Shown here: in pieces, positions 53,879 through 63,141 of the stretch
Numbering within the stretch: the stretch's first letter is position 1
Layout: every line of letters starts with the position of its first letter
From: Solitalea agri
Lineage (GTDB): Bacteria > Bacteroidota > Bacteroidia > Sphingobacteriales > Sphingobacteriaceae
DNA: 64,000 nucleotides
Assembly (NCBI RefSeq): GCF_023914155.1
Contig: NZ_JAMWYS010000006.1
Span: 124,001 to 188,000 of the forward strand
Direction: 5' to 3'
Notes under the pieces: generated by a model
Database searches by the model: none
What the model was told of the DNA's origin: nothing
Seen by the model: only the letters and a program-made list of their open reading frames with translations
Position numbers and translations under genes: made by a program

Positions 53879-54742
53879 TTAATCAAGTTTGTTTAGTTCG
53901 TTTGTTATATACGTTACTAGTTTGTCGCCCGTATTGAGCTTGTGAATTAATTTATGGAGGAAATAGCCCTTTTCAGTTTGCGTAAACTGCAATTCGAAAC
54001 AACCGTTTAAGTTGAGCACCGTCCCAATTTCCTTCGCAATTTCAGGGAGAATAGCAGAAGGTTCATCATCTGTTATCAACTCTCCATCATTAAAATACGC
54101 AGTAAAATATCCTTGCTGACCTTCTAAATGTTCGGAGAGAAAAAGTGCAGGAAAATTATCGGCCGCTACTATTTTTGATAGTTGAGTATAGCTGATCAGT
54201 GGGTTTTCAATATCCGGAAAAATCGAATAATAAGCATCCACCCTATCGTCTACAATCCGGTAATCAGAAGAAGCATTATTCGTACAAGGCTCAACCTTTA
54301 CCTGTTTTGACGGATAACCCAATTGGAGCATGGATGCAGCAAACCCTTCAAACTTTTCAAGTTTTCTGAATGCAGGAACCGCGATACGTGCTGCAGATAA
54401 ACTAGAAAATAAGATTTCCTTATCAGCAAGAATATCCCACTCAGCTTTATTCGGACAAGCAATTACGATCCCGTATTCACCAAAAAGTGTCTTAGCTGGG
54501 GCTAACAAGCCTATTTCGTCGAAAAGTTGAGGAACAACGATTTTGAAGTCATTATCCAAACAGATTTTTAGGATTTTATGGGCAAATGCCATATCAGTGA
54601 TGTTCGGAATTTGAACAAAACGTTCTCCTGTTAAAGCGCTTGAATCGGCCAGATAAACAGAATATTTTAAAGAAAGGGTATTGTAAAGCTCTTCGGTTTG
54701 AACTTGTTGAGCTCCGGTAAGCAATAGTTTAATTTGCGACAT
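53879..54742 (-). CDS. ATP-grasp-like protein, possibly degenerate
   Basis: A 287-residue protein resembling the carbamoyl-phosphate-synthase-like ATP-grasp family: an N-terminal Rossmann-like part (KLLLTGAQQVQTEELYNTL ... KIVVPQLFDEIGLLAPAK), the segment DKEILFSSLSAARIAVPAF, and a C-terminal strand FELQF. The Gly-rich ATP loop is replaced by PSKQVKVEPCTNN, and the metal motif E-x-N-P-R is replaced by HKLIHKLN, so catalysis is doubtful. It follows lolD by 16 bases and is coupled to the HAD-like gene. Such ATP-grasp/HAD pairs occur in Bacteroidota polysaccharide loci, usually with intact motifs. Confidence 0.65.
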   Translation of the reverse strand: MSQIKLLLTGAQQVQTEELYNTLSLKYSVYLADSSALTGERFVQIPNITDMAFAHKILKICLDNDFKIVVPQLFDEIGLLAPAKTLFGEYGIVIACPNKAEWDILADKEILFSSLSAARIAVPAFRKLEKFEGFAASMLQLGYPSKQVKVEPCTNNASSDYRIVDDRVDAYYSIFPDIENPLISYTQLSKIVAADNFPALFLSEHLEGQQGYFTAYFNDGELITDDEPSAILPEIAKEIGTVLNLNGCFELQFTQTEKGYFLHKLIHKLNTGDKLVTYITNELNKLD

Positions 54743-54758
54743 GCAAAACAGATTTGAT

Positions 54759-55433
54759 TTATAACTTGGCAGTTTCTTTAGAGTAAACTATTTTACCATC
54801 TTTCATCATCAACTCGCGGTCAGCCATGCCTGCTAATTCTTCATTATGTGTAACCACTATAATTGTTTGGTTAAATCGATCTCTCAAATCAAAAAACAAT
54901 CGATGTAACTCTTTGGCATTCGTAGAATCTAAATTACCAGAGGGCTCATCGGCCAGTAAAATAGCGGGTTGATTTATTAAAGCACGTGCAACAGCAACCC
55001 TTTGCTGCTCTCCGCCCGAAAGTTCGGAAGGTTTATGATTAAGCCGATGACTTAAGCCCAGCAATTCTAAAAGTTCGGTTGCATATTTTTCAGCCTCTGC
55101 TTTCGATTTATTAGCAATAAATGCAGGAATGCAAACATTTTCGAGCGCTGTAAACTCGGGCAGTAAATGATGAAATTGAAAGATAAATCCAATTTTTTGG
55201 TTTCGAAACGAACTTAAGCTATTCGATTTCAGCTTTGAAACATCAATACCATCAAGAATCAATGAGCCATTGTCGGCATTATCTAATGTTCCAACAATAT
55301 GTAATAAAGTACTTTTTCCGGCGCCAGAGGCTCCAACAATAGAAACCACTTCTCCTTTTTTAACATGAAGATCAACTCCTTTGAGGATTTCAAGCTTTCC
55401 GTATGACTTATGAATATTGTTGGCTATTAGCAT
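54759..55433 (-). CDS. lolD: ABC transporter ATPase, LolD type
   Basis: A 224-residue ATPase with Walker [13 protein letters not shown]-loop [16 protein letters not shown], signature [12 protein letters not shown] and Walker [13 protein letters not shown]. Sequence and length fit the LolD/MacB/FtsE subfamily, and the FHHLLPEF string is LolD-like. With the LolC/E permease it releases lipoproteins from the inner membrane; the permease is not in the window. Two unusual genes (ATP-grasp, HAD) follow in the same operon. The promoter sits close to the start codon. Confidence 0.87.
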   Translation of the reverse strand: MLIANNIHKSYGKLEILKGVDLHVKKGEVVSIVGASGAGKSTLLHIVGTLDNADNGSLILDGIDVSKLKSNSLSSFRNQKIGFIFQFHHLLPEFTALENVCIPAFIANKSKAEAEKYATELLELLGLSHRLNHKPSELSGGEQQRVAVARALINQPAILLADEPSGNLDSTNAKELHRLFFDLRDRFNQTIIVVTHNEELAGMADRELMMKDGKIVYSKETAKL

Positions 55434-55437
55434 AGCT

Positions 55438-55445
55438 CAAAAATA
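55438..55445 (-). promoter_or_regulatory. Promoter element TATTTTTG immediately before lolD
   Basis: An exact TAnnTTTG match whose last base is only 5 bases from the lolD ATG. The usual start point, about 7 bases downstream, would fall at the start codon, which hints at a leaderless transcript. Confidence 0.45.
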
Positions 55446-55469
55446 GAAAAATTGAATTACTAATAAATT

Positions 55470-55799
55470 TTACTTGCTTACTGTTGCATGCTTATCATGT
55501 ATTTTGCTTAGAAGTTTATGATCAAGCGCAAATGTTCCAAAAGGCAGCAAAGAGGCGATGAAAGCTAAGAATGATCTTCCAGCTTTCCATTGAAACTCAA
55601 GAACCACCTGAATCAACAATAAAACATAGGCAACAAACAACAAACCATGAAACCAGCCACAAACTTTCACCAATTGTGGGTAGTGCAATATGTATTTAAC
55701 AGGCATTGCAACAAACATCAATAATAAAAATGAAACACCTTCTAAAAAGGCAATGGCCCTAAATCGGCCAATTAAGCTTTGACTGTATTTTTTAAGCAT
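55470..55799 (-). CDS. DUF3817 membrane protein
   Basis: A 109-residue protein with three predicted helices and the family strings RFRAIAFLEGVSFLLLM, VKYILHYPQLVKVCGWFHGLLF and SLLPFGTFALDHKL. DUF3817 members are small integral membrane proteins of unknown function. ATG 55799 was chosen as start (MLKKYSQSL). It is 36 bases upstream of lolD. Confidence 0.82.
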   Translation of the reverse strand: MLKKYSQSLIGRFRAIAFLEGVSFLLLMFVAMPVKYILHYPQLVKVCGWFHGLLFVAYVLLLIQVVLEFQWKAGRSFLAFIASLLPFGTFALDHKLLSKIHDKHATVSK

Positions 55800-55970
55800 T
55801 CGACTAAATTTTGTACGCAATTATAATCAGCACAACACTTTATCTGTTAATCGATCTGGAAATATGACATATAAATTATATTAAGGCAGACTTAGCAATA
55901 TTTTATTATCAAAACCAGCAGTGAAAGCATCTACCCAAAAATTATTAAATTTAATATAAATACACGCTCT

Positions 55971-56771
55971 ATGTTAAAATCGATCTATAAGTGGTTAATC
56001 TTATTGATTATTTTATCTTCTTGTTCAAATGAAAGCAAGGATAAAAAAATTGATCATTCAGTTAATGATTCATCAGCTAGGGTTAATGAGTTGGCAGACA
56101 CTTTGGTCATAGATAAGTATGTAAAAGAGATAAAGTCAAAAACCCCGGAGCTTACCTATAAACGAAGCTTGCAATATATATTAGGTGATTACACTTTTGA
56201 TGTTAGTGTTTATTTTAAAGATGGAAAACAGGTTGTGTATGTTGAGGACGGACATCGTTCTGAACAGGACTACCGGCGTTTAAATGTTTTTCTCAAAGAC
56301 GAAAAACCAATCTATGCTGAACTCGCGGAAAAAATTACCATGGGAAGCAATAACGAATTCAGAGAGGCAAAAGTCTATTTCAATCAAAAATTGGAGATAC
56401 TAAAAGCATTAGAACGAAAAACAAGCAAAGAAAATAAAATACAAGACATTCCCTTTGTTCCATTTAAGCCCGATACTACTGGATACTCTGCAAAGACCAA
56501 TTTCTTTAGACGTGCAGTTGACTGTACCGGCGAATTCGATCTGCCTTTTGAAAAAATTGAAAAAAAAGACAACAAAGAATACCTGATCCTGGGAAAAGAC
56601 GACCCCAATACCTACCACGTAAAACTTTTAATCGAAAAATCAGACTCTACCATTAAAAAACTAAAGTCCTCACCAATAGCTTTTAAAGGAAAGAAAATTG
56701 ATTTGGAGTGGGAGTATAAAAACAGTAAAGGTTATGAACAATTAGTTTATAAAAGCGGTAAAATTTTATAA
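55971..56771 (+). CDS. Lipoprotein of unknown function
   Basis: A 266-residue protein with a lipobox ending in LSSC near residue 18, followed by a charged linker. The mature part is rich in Lys/Glu with strands such as YTFDVSVYFKDGKQVVYVEDGH and a late PFEKIEKKDNKEYLI. I recognise no family. It has its own upstream gap (55800-55970) without clear signals and lies before sucC. Confidence 0.65.
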   Translation: MLKSIYKWLILLIILSSCSNESKDKKIDHSVNDSSARVNELADTLVIDKYVKEIKSKTPELTYKRSLQYILGDYTFDVSVYFKDGKQVVYVEDGHRSEQDYRRLNVFLKDEKPIYAELAEKITMGSNNEFREAKVYFNQKLEILKALERKTSKENKIQDIPFVPFKPDTTGYSAKTNFFRRAVDCTGEFDLPFEKIEKKDNKEYLILGKDDPNTYHVKLLIEKSDSTIKKLKSSPIAFKGKKIDLEWEYKNSKGYEQLVYKSGKIL

Positions 56772-56905
56772 TTAAAACCGAAAATAAACTGAAATTAAAA
56801 ATTTGTTTGTAGGTTTTAAAAATAAGCGATAAATACTACTTTTACGGCGCAAAAGAAATACGCCTCTTGTGGTGTATTTCCCGAAAAAAGAAAAATTATC
56901 CGCAG

Positions 56906-58096
56906 ATGAACATTCACGAATACCAGGGGAAATCCATTCTCAAAAGTTTTGGAGTTCGCATTCAGGAAGGCATTGTTGCCGATACTCCTGAACAAGCAGT
57001 TGAAGCAGCTAAACAATTACAAGCCGAAACCGGAACAGGCTGGTGGGTAGTTAAAGCCCAAATTCATGCCGGTGGCCGTGGTAAAGGCGGAGGTGTTAAG
57101 CTAGCCAAATCGTTAGATGATGTTAAATCATTATCTGAGCAGATTATTGGTATGCAATTGATTACTCCACAAACAGGCCCTCAAGGTAAAAAAGTAAACA
57201 AAGTTTTGATCGCTCAGGATGTTTATTATCCTGGAGAGAGCAATACTTCTGAGTTTTACATGAGTGTTTTGTTAGATCGTGCTAAAGGTCGTAATATCAT
57301 CATGTACTCTACCGAAGGTGGTATGGACATTGAAGAAGTTGCAGAACACACACCAGAAAAAATCTTTAAAGAAGAAATTGATCCTAAAGTAGGCTTGCAA
57401 GGGTTTCAGGCTCGCAAAATTGCTTTCAACTTAGGTTTATCAGGCGAAGCTCATAAAGACATGGTGAAATTTGTTGCTGCTTTATACAAAGCTTACGAAG
57501 CAACTGATTCATCGATGTTCGAGATCAACCCTGTATTAAAAACTTCTGACAATAAAATTTTAGCTGTTGACGCTAAGGTAAACCTTGACGAAAACGCTTT
57601 ATATCGTCATGCCGACATCGCAGCAATGCGCGATGAGACAGAAGAAGATCCTACTGAAGTTGAAGCTGGTAAATCGAACCTTAACTACGTTAAATTAGAT
57701 GGTAACGTTGGTTGTATGGTTAACGGTGCCGGTTTAGCAATGGCTACCATGGATATCATCAAATTAGCTGGTGGTGAGCCTGCTAACTTCCTTGATGTAG
57801 GAGGAACTGCTTCTGCAAAAACTGTTGAGGCTGCTTTCCACATCATCTTGAAAGATCCTAACGTTAAAGCTATTTTGATCAACATCTTCGGTGGTATCGT
57901 ACGTTGCGACCGCGTTGCTCAAGGTGTTATCGATGCTTACCAAAACATTGGTAATATTCCAGTTCCAATTATTGTACGTTTACAAGGAACGAATGCTGTT
58001 GAAGCTAAAAAACTGATCGACGAATCGGGATTGAAAGTTTACTCAGCTATTCAGTTGAAAGACGCTGCTGAACTTGTTACTAAGGTTTTAGCATAA
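56906..58096 (+). CDS. sucC: Succinate-CoA ligase beta subunit
   Basis: A 396-residue ATP-grasp enzyme of the TCA cycle. It has [17 protein letters not shown] at the start, [18 protein letters not shown] and the C-terminal [18 protein letters not shown]. The beta subunit binds ADP/GDP and succinate; the alpha subunit (sucD) is not adjacent, which is common in Bacteroidota. The start is ATG 56906. Confidence 0.96.
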   Translation: MNIHEYQGKSILKSFGVRIQEGIVADTPEQAVEAAKQLQAETGTGWWVVKAQIHAGGRGKGGGVKLAKSLDDVKSLSEQIIGMQLITPQTGPQGKKVNKVLIAQDVYYPGESNTSEFYMSVLLDRAKGRNIIMYSTEGGMDIEEVAEHTPEKIFKEEIDPKVGLQGFQARKIAFNLGLSGEAHKDMVKFVAALYKAYEATDSSMFEINPVLKTSDNKILAVDAKVNLDENALYRHADIAAMRDETEEDPTEVEAGKSNLNYVKLDGNVGCMVNGAGLAMATMDIIKLAGGEPANFLDVGGTASAKTVEAAFHIILKDPNVKAILINIFGGIVRCDRVAQGVIDAYQNIGNIPVPIIVRLQGTNAVEAKKLIDESGLKVYSAIQLKDAAELVTKVLA

Positions 58097-58106
58097 TCGC
58101 AATTGG

Positions 58107-58233
58107 TTAATGGATCATAGTTAATGGTCTAAATAACTCATTGATTAAAATAAATTACACAGCAGTTTATAGTGAAAACCTATAACTGCTGTTAATCATT
58201 ATAGACATGGCCATAATCCATGATCTATGAACT
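58107..58233. repeat. Composite inverted repeat between sucC and asnS
   Basis: An inner stem, CAGCAGTTTATAG (58160-58172) with CTATAACTGCTG (58180-58191, one bulge), sits inside loosely complementary outer arms (TTAATGGATCATAGTTAATGG and, on the other side, CCATAATCCATGATCTATG). Same class as the tracts near 43.5 and 52.9 kb. It may end the sucC transcript, but has no T-run. Confidence 0.6.
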
Positions 58234-58252
58234 ATCTACAAATTACATTACA

Positions 58253-59689
58253 ATGGTAAAAAGAACACGCATCAAAGAAGTTCTCGATTCAACTGCTTAC
58301 GGATCGGAGGTTACTATCAAAGGTTGGGTGCGCACTTTCCGCAACAACCAATTCATCGCACTCAATGACGGGTCGACCATTAATAATATTCAAGCGGTTG
58401 TTGATTTTAATAATACCGATGAATCGTTGTTGAAACGCATTACCACCGGTGCGGCTGTTTCTGTTACCGGCGAATTGGTTGAATCATTAGGTAAAGGCCA
58501 AAAAGTTGAAATTAAAGCGAAGAGCGTAGAGATTTTAGGTGATTGTGATCCGGAAACGTATCCAATTCAGCCTAAAAAACATAGCCTTGAATTTTTACGT
58601 GAAAATGCCCATTTGCGTTTCCGTACTAATACTTTTGGTGCAGTTTTCCGCGTTCGCCACGCATTGGCATTTGCAGTTCACGAGTTCTTTAACAAAAAAG
58701 GATTTGTGTACATGCACACTCCAATCATCACTGCTTCCGACGCTGAAGGCGCAGGTGAAATGTTCAAAGTAACCACTCTTGAATTGGGTAACCCTCCTCG
58801 CAATGAGGCTGGTGAAATCGATTTTAAGCAAGATTTCTTTGGACGTGCCACTAACTTAACAGTTTCTGGGCAGTTGGAAGGTGAATTGGCGGCAATGGCC
58901 TTTGGTGAGATATACACCTTCGGTCCTACTTTCCGTGCTGAAAATTCAAATACCACTCGTCACCTGGCGGAGTTTTGGATGATTGAGCCGGAAATGGCAT
59001 TCTATGATTTAGTAGATAACATGAACCTTGCAGAAGTGTTCATTAAATATGTGATCGGTTATGTGCTTACAAATAACCGTGAGGATTTAGAATTCCTTGG
59101 ACAACGTTTAGTAGAAGAGGAAAAACAAAAACCTCAGAACGAACGCAGTGAATTAGGTTTAATTGAAAAATTAGAGTTTGTTACTAACAACGATTTCGAG
59201 CGCGTTACTTACACAGAGGCTATCGATATTCTGAAAAACTCTAAACAAAATAAAAACAAGAAGTTCCAGTACCTGATTGAAGATTGGGGAGCTGATCTAC
59301 AATCGGAGCACGAGCGTTACTTGGTAGAAAAACACTTTAAAAAGCCGGTAATTTTAACTGATTATCCTAAAGACATTAAATCGTTTTATATGCGTCTGAA
59401 CGAAGATGGCAAAACCGTTAGGGCGATGGATATTTTAGTGCCGGGTATTGGTGAGCTGGTTGGAGGTTCTCAGCGTGAAGAGCGTTTAGATAAATTAACT
59501 AAACGTATGGACGAAATGGGAATTCCTACCGAAGAGTTATGGTGGTATTTAGACACCCGTCGTTTCGGTGCTTGCGAACATTCAGGTTTTGGATTAGGGT
59601 TTGAACGATTGGTATTGTTTACTACCGGAATGACCAATATCCGTGACGTAATTGCATTTCCTCGTACACCTAAAAACGCTGAATTTTAG
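58253..59689 (+). CDS. asnS: Asparaginyl-tRNA synthetase
   Basis: A 478-residue class II synthetase. The N-terminal OB-fold anticodon domain has [12 protein letters not shown]; the catalytic core has motif 2 [21 protein letters not shown] and the C-terminal motif 3 [10 protein letters not shown]. The segment [14 protein letters not shown]-like [11 protein letters not shown] is typical of AsnRS. It charges tRNA-Asn in the cytoplasm. The start is ATG 58253; a strong terminator follows. Confidence 0.96.
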   Translation: MVKRTRIKEVLDSTAYGSEVTIKGWVRTFRNNQFIALNDGSTINNIQAVVDFNNTDESLLKRITTGAAVSVTGELVESLGKGQKVEIKAKSVEILGDCDPETYPIQPKKHSLEFLRENAHLRFRTNTFGAVFRVRHALAFAVHEFFNKKGFVYMHTPIITASDAEGAGEMFKVTTLELGNPPRNEAGEIDFKQDFFGRATNLTVSGQLEGELAAMAFGEIYTFGPTFRAENSNTTRHLAEFWMIEPEMAFYDLVDNMNLAEVFIKYVIGYVLTNNREDLEFLGQRLVEEEKQKPQNERSELGLIEKLEFVTNNDFERVTYTEAIDILKNSKQNKNKKFQYLIEDWGADLQSEHERYLVEKHFKKPVILTDYPKDIKSFYMRLNEDGKTVRAMDILVPGIGELVGGSQREERLDKLTKRMDEMGIPTEELWWYLDTRRFGACEHSGFGLGFERLVLFTTGMTNIRDVIAFPRTPKNAEF

Positions 59690-59708
59690 TCGAAATAAGC
59701 TATTTAAA

Positions 59709-59752
59709 AGAACGGCCTTCGGTATTCAATTTCCGAAGGCCGTTCTTTTTTT
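59709..59752 (+). terminator. Terminator of asnS
   Basis: AAGAACGGCCTTCGG and CCGAAGGCCGTTCTT form a 15-bp perfect stem, followed by a long T-run. Confidence 0.93.
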
Positions 59753-59889
59753 TTAAAAAAAAATTTAAATTCGATTTTTATATAATGTTCAATATTTATA
59801 TCTTTATTTTAACAGTAATACAGGTTTATATTTTGATAATATACAAATAAATAAAACTAAATTTTTAAAACCAATAACTCTTTAAATAT

Positions 59890-60414
59890 ATGGCAACCGC
59901 TCCAATGTTATTTGAAACCAATCGTTTGGTATTACGCGAATTTACACCAGATGATGCAAAAGGTTTATTCGATCTTAATCTGGCTCCTGAAGTTCAAAAA
60001 TTCACAGGCGATTTACCCTTTAATTCGGTGGATGAGGCTCGTTCATTTATTAATGCCTATACGCATTATCAAGATTATGGATTTGGACGGTGGGCTGTTT
60101 TATCAAAAGACAATAATGAATTTATTGGATGGTGTGGCTTGAAGTATATACCGGAATACAATGATATAGATTTGGGCTACCGGATACTTAAAAAATTCTG
60201 GGGACAAGGAATGGCTACTGAAGCAAGTAAAGGCTGTTTAAAATATGGTTTCCAGCAGTTAAAAATGAATAAAATTGTAGGCCGTTCCCATGTTGAAAAT
60301 CTAGCTTCAATTAAAGTAATGGCTAAAACAGGTATGTGGTTTGAAAAAGCGATGGATTATGATATTGGCCCCACCTTACAATATACCATATCAAAAGAAA
60401 AGTTTACTTCGTAA
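59890..60414 (+). CDS. GNAT N-acetyltransferase, RimJ/RimL type (second copy)
   Basis: A 174-residue GNAT protein with ETNRLVLREFTPDD, FIGWCGLKYIPEYNDIDLGYRI, the loop WGQGMATEASKGCL and a late LASIKVMAKTGM. It differs from the enzyme at 22.6 kb, so it is a separate family member with an unknown target. It stands alone between two terminators. Confidence 0.86.
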   Translation: MATAPMLFETNRLVLREFTPDDAKGLFDLNLAPEVQKFTGDLPFNSVDEARSFINAYTHYQDYGFGRWAVLSKDNNEFIGWCGLKYIPEYNDIDLGYRILKKFWGQGMATEASKGCLKYGFQQLKMNKIVGRSHVENLASIKVMAKTGMWFEKAMDYDIGPTLQYTISKEKFTS

Positions 60415-60434
60415 AGTACCTTATAAAAACAGCT

Positions 60435-60466
60435 AAAAGAGGAAGAATAATTATTCTTCCTCTTTT
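60435..60466 (+). terminator. Terminator
   Basis: A 32-base perfect palindrome: AAAAGAGGAAGAATAA with TTATTCTTCCTCTTTT. It ends the acetyltransferase gene. Confidence 0.88.
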
Positions 60467-60490
60467 TCATTTATCTATATTTACGGTGCC

Positions 60491-61105
60491 ATGTTATTAA
60501 AAATCTATCCCGAAAACCCTAACCCCAATGCAATTGAGAAAGTAGTTGAATGCCTTAAAAGAGGCGGGGTAATCATTTATCCAACCGATACTGTTTACGG
60601 ACTAGGATGTGACATTACTAATCAAAAAGCTATTGAACGTGTTTGTCAGATTAGGGGCTTAAAACCTGAAAAAGCTAATCTATCGTTCATTTGTTATGAT
60701 TTAAGTCATTTAAGCAACTATACAAAGCCAATTGACACTACTATTTTCCGTATGTTAAAGCAACATTTGCCAGGTCCGTTCACTTTTATTTTTAATGCCA
60801 GCGGATTGGTTCCTAAACTATTAAACAGCAAGAAAAAAACAGTTGGTATCCGTGTTCCAGATAACTATATCGCTCGTGAAATTGTAAATCAATTAGGCAA
60901 CCCTATTGTTTCCACTTCGATTCATGATGATGACGAGATTCTTGAATATTCAACTGACCCGGAACTTATCTACGAAAAGTATCAAGAACTGGTTGATATT
61001 GTTATTGATGGAGGATACGGCGGAAACGAGGCTTCAACGGTTATTGATTGTACAAGTGGAGAGATTGAGATAATCAGACAAGGCAAGGGCGTGCTTGAGG
61101 CATAA
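60491..61105 (+). CDS. L-threonylcarbamoyladenylate synthase (Sua5/YciO/YrdC family)
   Basis: A 204-residue protein with the family opening GGVIIYPTDTVYGLGCD, the segment KANLSFICYDLSHL, PGPFTFIF and KKTVGIRVPDN. The enzyme makes threonylcarbamoyl-AMP from threonine, bicarbonate and ATP for the t6A tRNA modification. It is shorter than Sua5 (no C-terminal extra domain) and its closest type may be YciO, in which case the activity could be weaker. Confidence 0.86.
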   Translation: MLLKIYPENPNPNAIEKVVECLKRGGVIIYPTDTVYGLGCDITNQKAIERVCQIRGLKPEKANLSFICYDLSHLSNYTKPIDTTIFRMLKQHLPGPFTFIFNASGLVPKLLNSKKKTVGIRVPDNYIAREIVNQLGNPIVSTSIHDDDEILEYSTDPELIYEKYQELVDIVIDGGYGGNEASTVIDCTSGEIEIIRQGKGVLEA

Positions 61106-61194
61106 CTTTTGCGAAAACCTAAAAATTATAATTAAATTGAAAAATAGTTTCACCATGAATAACGCTAATTAAACTCCTATCAATTGCTCTCTGT

Positions 61195-62529
61195 ATGAAA
61201 AAAACAGGTTTACGCTTCTCTCTCTTCCTTTTCTGCATTATTACTTTTCTACAGGCTTGTAAAAAAGATGACAATAATTCGCCTTCACAAGCCATTGATG
61301 CTTCCAACTGGGGATCATTTGTTCCTGTATCATGGTATAACCTTGAACTAAAGCTCATAAAAGAAACTCCTGGCTTCACCCCTCCTGTGGCTGCGCGTGC
61401 CATTGCCTATACGAGTATAACTTTACATGAAACAGTTGTGAGAGGCATGCCTGATGGCACCTCACTTAGCGGACAACTTGATGGTTTGAGTTATTTACCA
61501 TACAATGATCCAGAAGCCCGATACAATTGGGCAATAGCTGCAAACTCAGCAATGGCAGATATACTAAGGAGCTTATTTGGCAATGCCTCATCAGATAATC
61601 AAGCCTTAATTGACCAGTTAGAAGTAGATAATCAACTTGAACTTACTTCCTCCGAATTTACTCAGGAAGATATAGATCGGTCGATTGATTTTGGAAAACA
61701 AATGGCTAATGCTATTTATTTATGGTCGGCTTCTGATAAAGGACAAGCTGCATACCTCGACAACTTTCCTGCAAGTTATGTACCTCCGGTAGGTAATGGA
61801 CTTTGGGAGCCTACTCCACCATTATTCCAAAGTGCCATGCTTCCGTACTGGAGCAAAAACCGATTTCTCTTTAGTAGCAATAAAAATATTATCAATCAAA
61901 TAGCAGCACCTCCAACCTACTCTGTGAATCCAACTTCTACATTTTATCAGGCAGCTAATTTTGTATATGAGACCGTAAATTCTCTTACACAAGAAGAAAC
62001 TTATATTGCCAATTATTGGGCTGATGCAACTGGAACTTTTACTCCTGCAGGTCATATGCTGGCGATTACTGCCCAACTGGTTAAAGACAATAACTTAACA
62101 CTCGACATAGCTGCACAATTATTTACTCAAGTTGGTATTGCTTTAAATGATGTGGCAATTGTTTGTTGGGACTGCAAATACAAGTATAATTTAGTAAGAC
62201 CTATTACTTATATACATAAAAATATTAACCCAGCCTGGAACGGTAAAATAGGCACTCCTCCATTCCCATCTTACGTTTCTGAACATGCCTCTTTCACAAG
62301 CGCAACGGGAACGATTTTGGGAGCGTATTTCGGCACCTCATTCTCATTTACGGACAATCAAAAAGTAAGTGATGGCTTTAGTCCCAAAACTTTTAACAAT
62401 TTTCAGGATATGATTGATGAAGCAGCCTATTCAAGGGTTTATGGTGGAATTCATTACGAATTTGATATTAATGAAGGTAAAACTCTTGGAAAATCAATAG
62501 CTGATCAGGTTTTAACATTGAAATTTTGA
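61195..62529 (+). CDS. Vanadium-dependent haloperoxidase-like lipoprotein
   Basis: A 444-residue exported protein with a lipobox ending in LQAC (Cys22). The vanadate site of the PAP2/haloperoxidase superfamily is complete: Lys328 and Arg335 in CKYKYNLVRP, Ser362 and His364 in SYVSEHA, and Arg414 with His420 in SRVYGGIH. Spacing matches the vanadium chloroperoxidase ligands. It may oxidise halides at the cell surface or work as a phosphatase; sequence alone cannot decide. It is monocistronic. Confidence 0.85.
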   Translation: MKKTGLRFSLFLFCIITFLQACKKDDNNSPSQAIDASNWGSFVPVSWYNLELKLIKETPGFTPPVAARAIAYTSITLHETVVRGMPDGTSLSGQLDGLSYLPYNDPEARYNWAIAANSAMADILRSLFGNASSDNQALIDQLEVDNQLELTSSEFTQEDIDRSIDFGKQMANAIYLWSASDKGQAAYLDNFPASYVPPVGNGLWEPTPPLFQSAMLPYWSKNRFLFSSNKNIINQIAAPPTYSVNPTSTFYQAANFVYETVNSLTQEETYIANYWADATGTFTPAGHMLAITAQLVKDNNLTLDIAAQLFTQVGIALNDVAIVCWDCKYKYNLVRPITYIHKNINPAWNGKIGTPPFPSYVSEHASFTSATGTILGAYFGTSFSFTDNQKVSDGFSPKTFNNFQDMIDEAAYSRVYGGIHYEFDINEGKTLGKSIADQVLTLKF

Positions 62530-62557
62530 TTTTTTAGCGAATTCTTTACCTTATAAA

Positions 62558-62589
62558 TTTTGATGATAAAATTGGATAAAATACCTTTG
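62558..62589 (+). promoter_or_regulatory. Near-consensus promoter of the HPP gene
   Basis: TTTTG (62558-62562) and TACCTTTG (62582-62589) are separated by 19 bases, the best match in the window to the Bacteroidota TTTG and TAnnTTTG pair. Leader length is about 27 bases. Confidence 0.65.
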
Positions 62590-62622
62590 CATTTCTACCT
62601 TTTAGTGTAAAAAACTCTCTAA

Positions 62623-63135
62623 ATGCCAAAAAAGTACTTAACAAAGTTCAAAACTGTTGAAAGAAGTCCATCTGCCCCACATGTCTCACATTCTGTATAT
62701 TCAGTACTGGGCGCACTGATTGCAATCTCTTTAATTGTTTTATTATCTAAAACTGCAGCTACACCATTATTAATAGCTCCTTTTGGTGCTACGTGTGTGC
62801 TTGCTTTCGGATTACCAGATAGCCCTTTAGCACAACCTCGTAATATTATTGGCGGCCATCTATTAACTGCCATTCTGGGCTTATTGTGCTATCATTTAAT
62901 GGGTAATACCTGGTATTCGCTTGCACTCGGCGTCTCTCTTTCTATCGGTTTAATGCAAATAACACGAACCGTTCACCCTCCGGCCGGAGCAAATCCATTA
63001 GTAATTATTTTATCCGGGGCAAGCTGGAGCTTCTTATTCAGCCCTGTATTAATAGGATCAGTCGTATTAGTGGCTATCGCTCTAATTTTCAACAATTTAA
63101 GCAGTAAAAGAAAATACCCAAAGTATTGGTTCTAA
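62623..63135 (+). CDS. HPP-family membrane protein
   Basis: A 170-residue membrane protein with four predicted helices. The family motif HPP is in TRTVHPPAGANPLVI, with APFGATCVLAFGLPDSPLAQPRN before it. HPP proteins are linked to nitrite transport in some organisms; here the substrate is unknown. It is convergent with nhaA, 6 bases apart. Confidence 0.86.
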   Translation: MPKKYLTKFKTVERSPSAPHVSHSVYSVLGALIAISLIVLLSKTAATPLLIAPFGATCVLAFGLPDSPLAQPRNIIGGHLLTAILGLLCYHLMGNTWYSLALGVSLSIGLMQITRTVHPPAGANPLVIILSGASWSFLFSPVLIGSVVLVAIALIFNNLSSKRKYPKYWF

Positions 63136-63141
63136 CAACCA

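Noticed and set aside
61119-61403. 94-codon minus-strand frame over the haloperoxidase start
   Set aside because: It overlaps the signal peptide and mature start of a well-supported gene and has no family match by eye.
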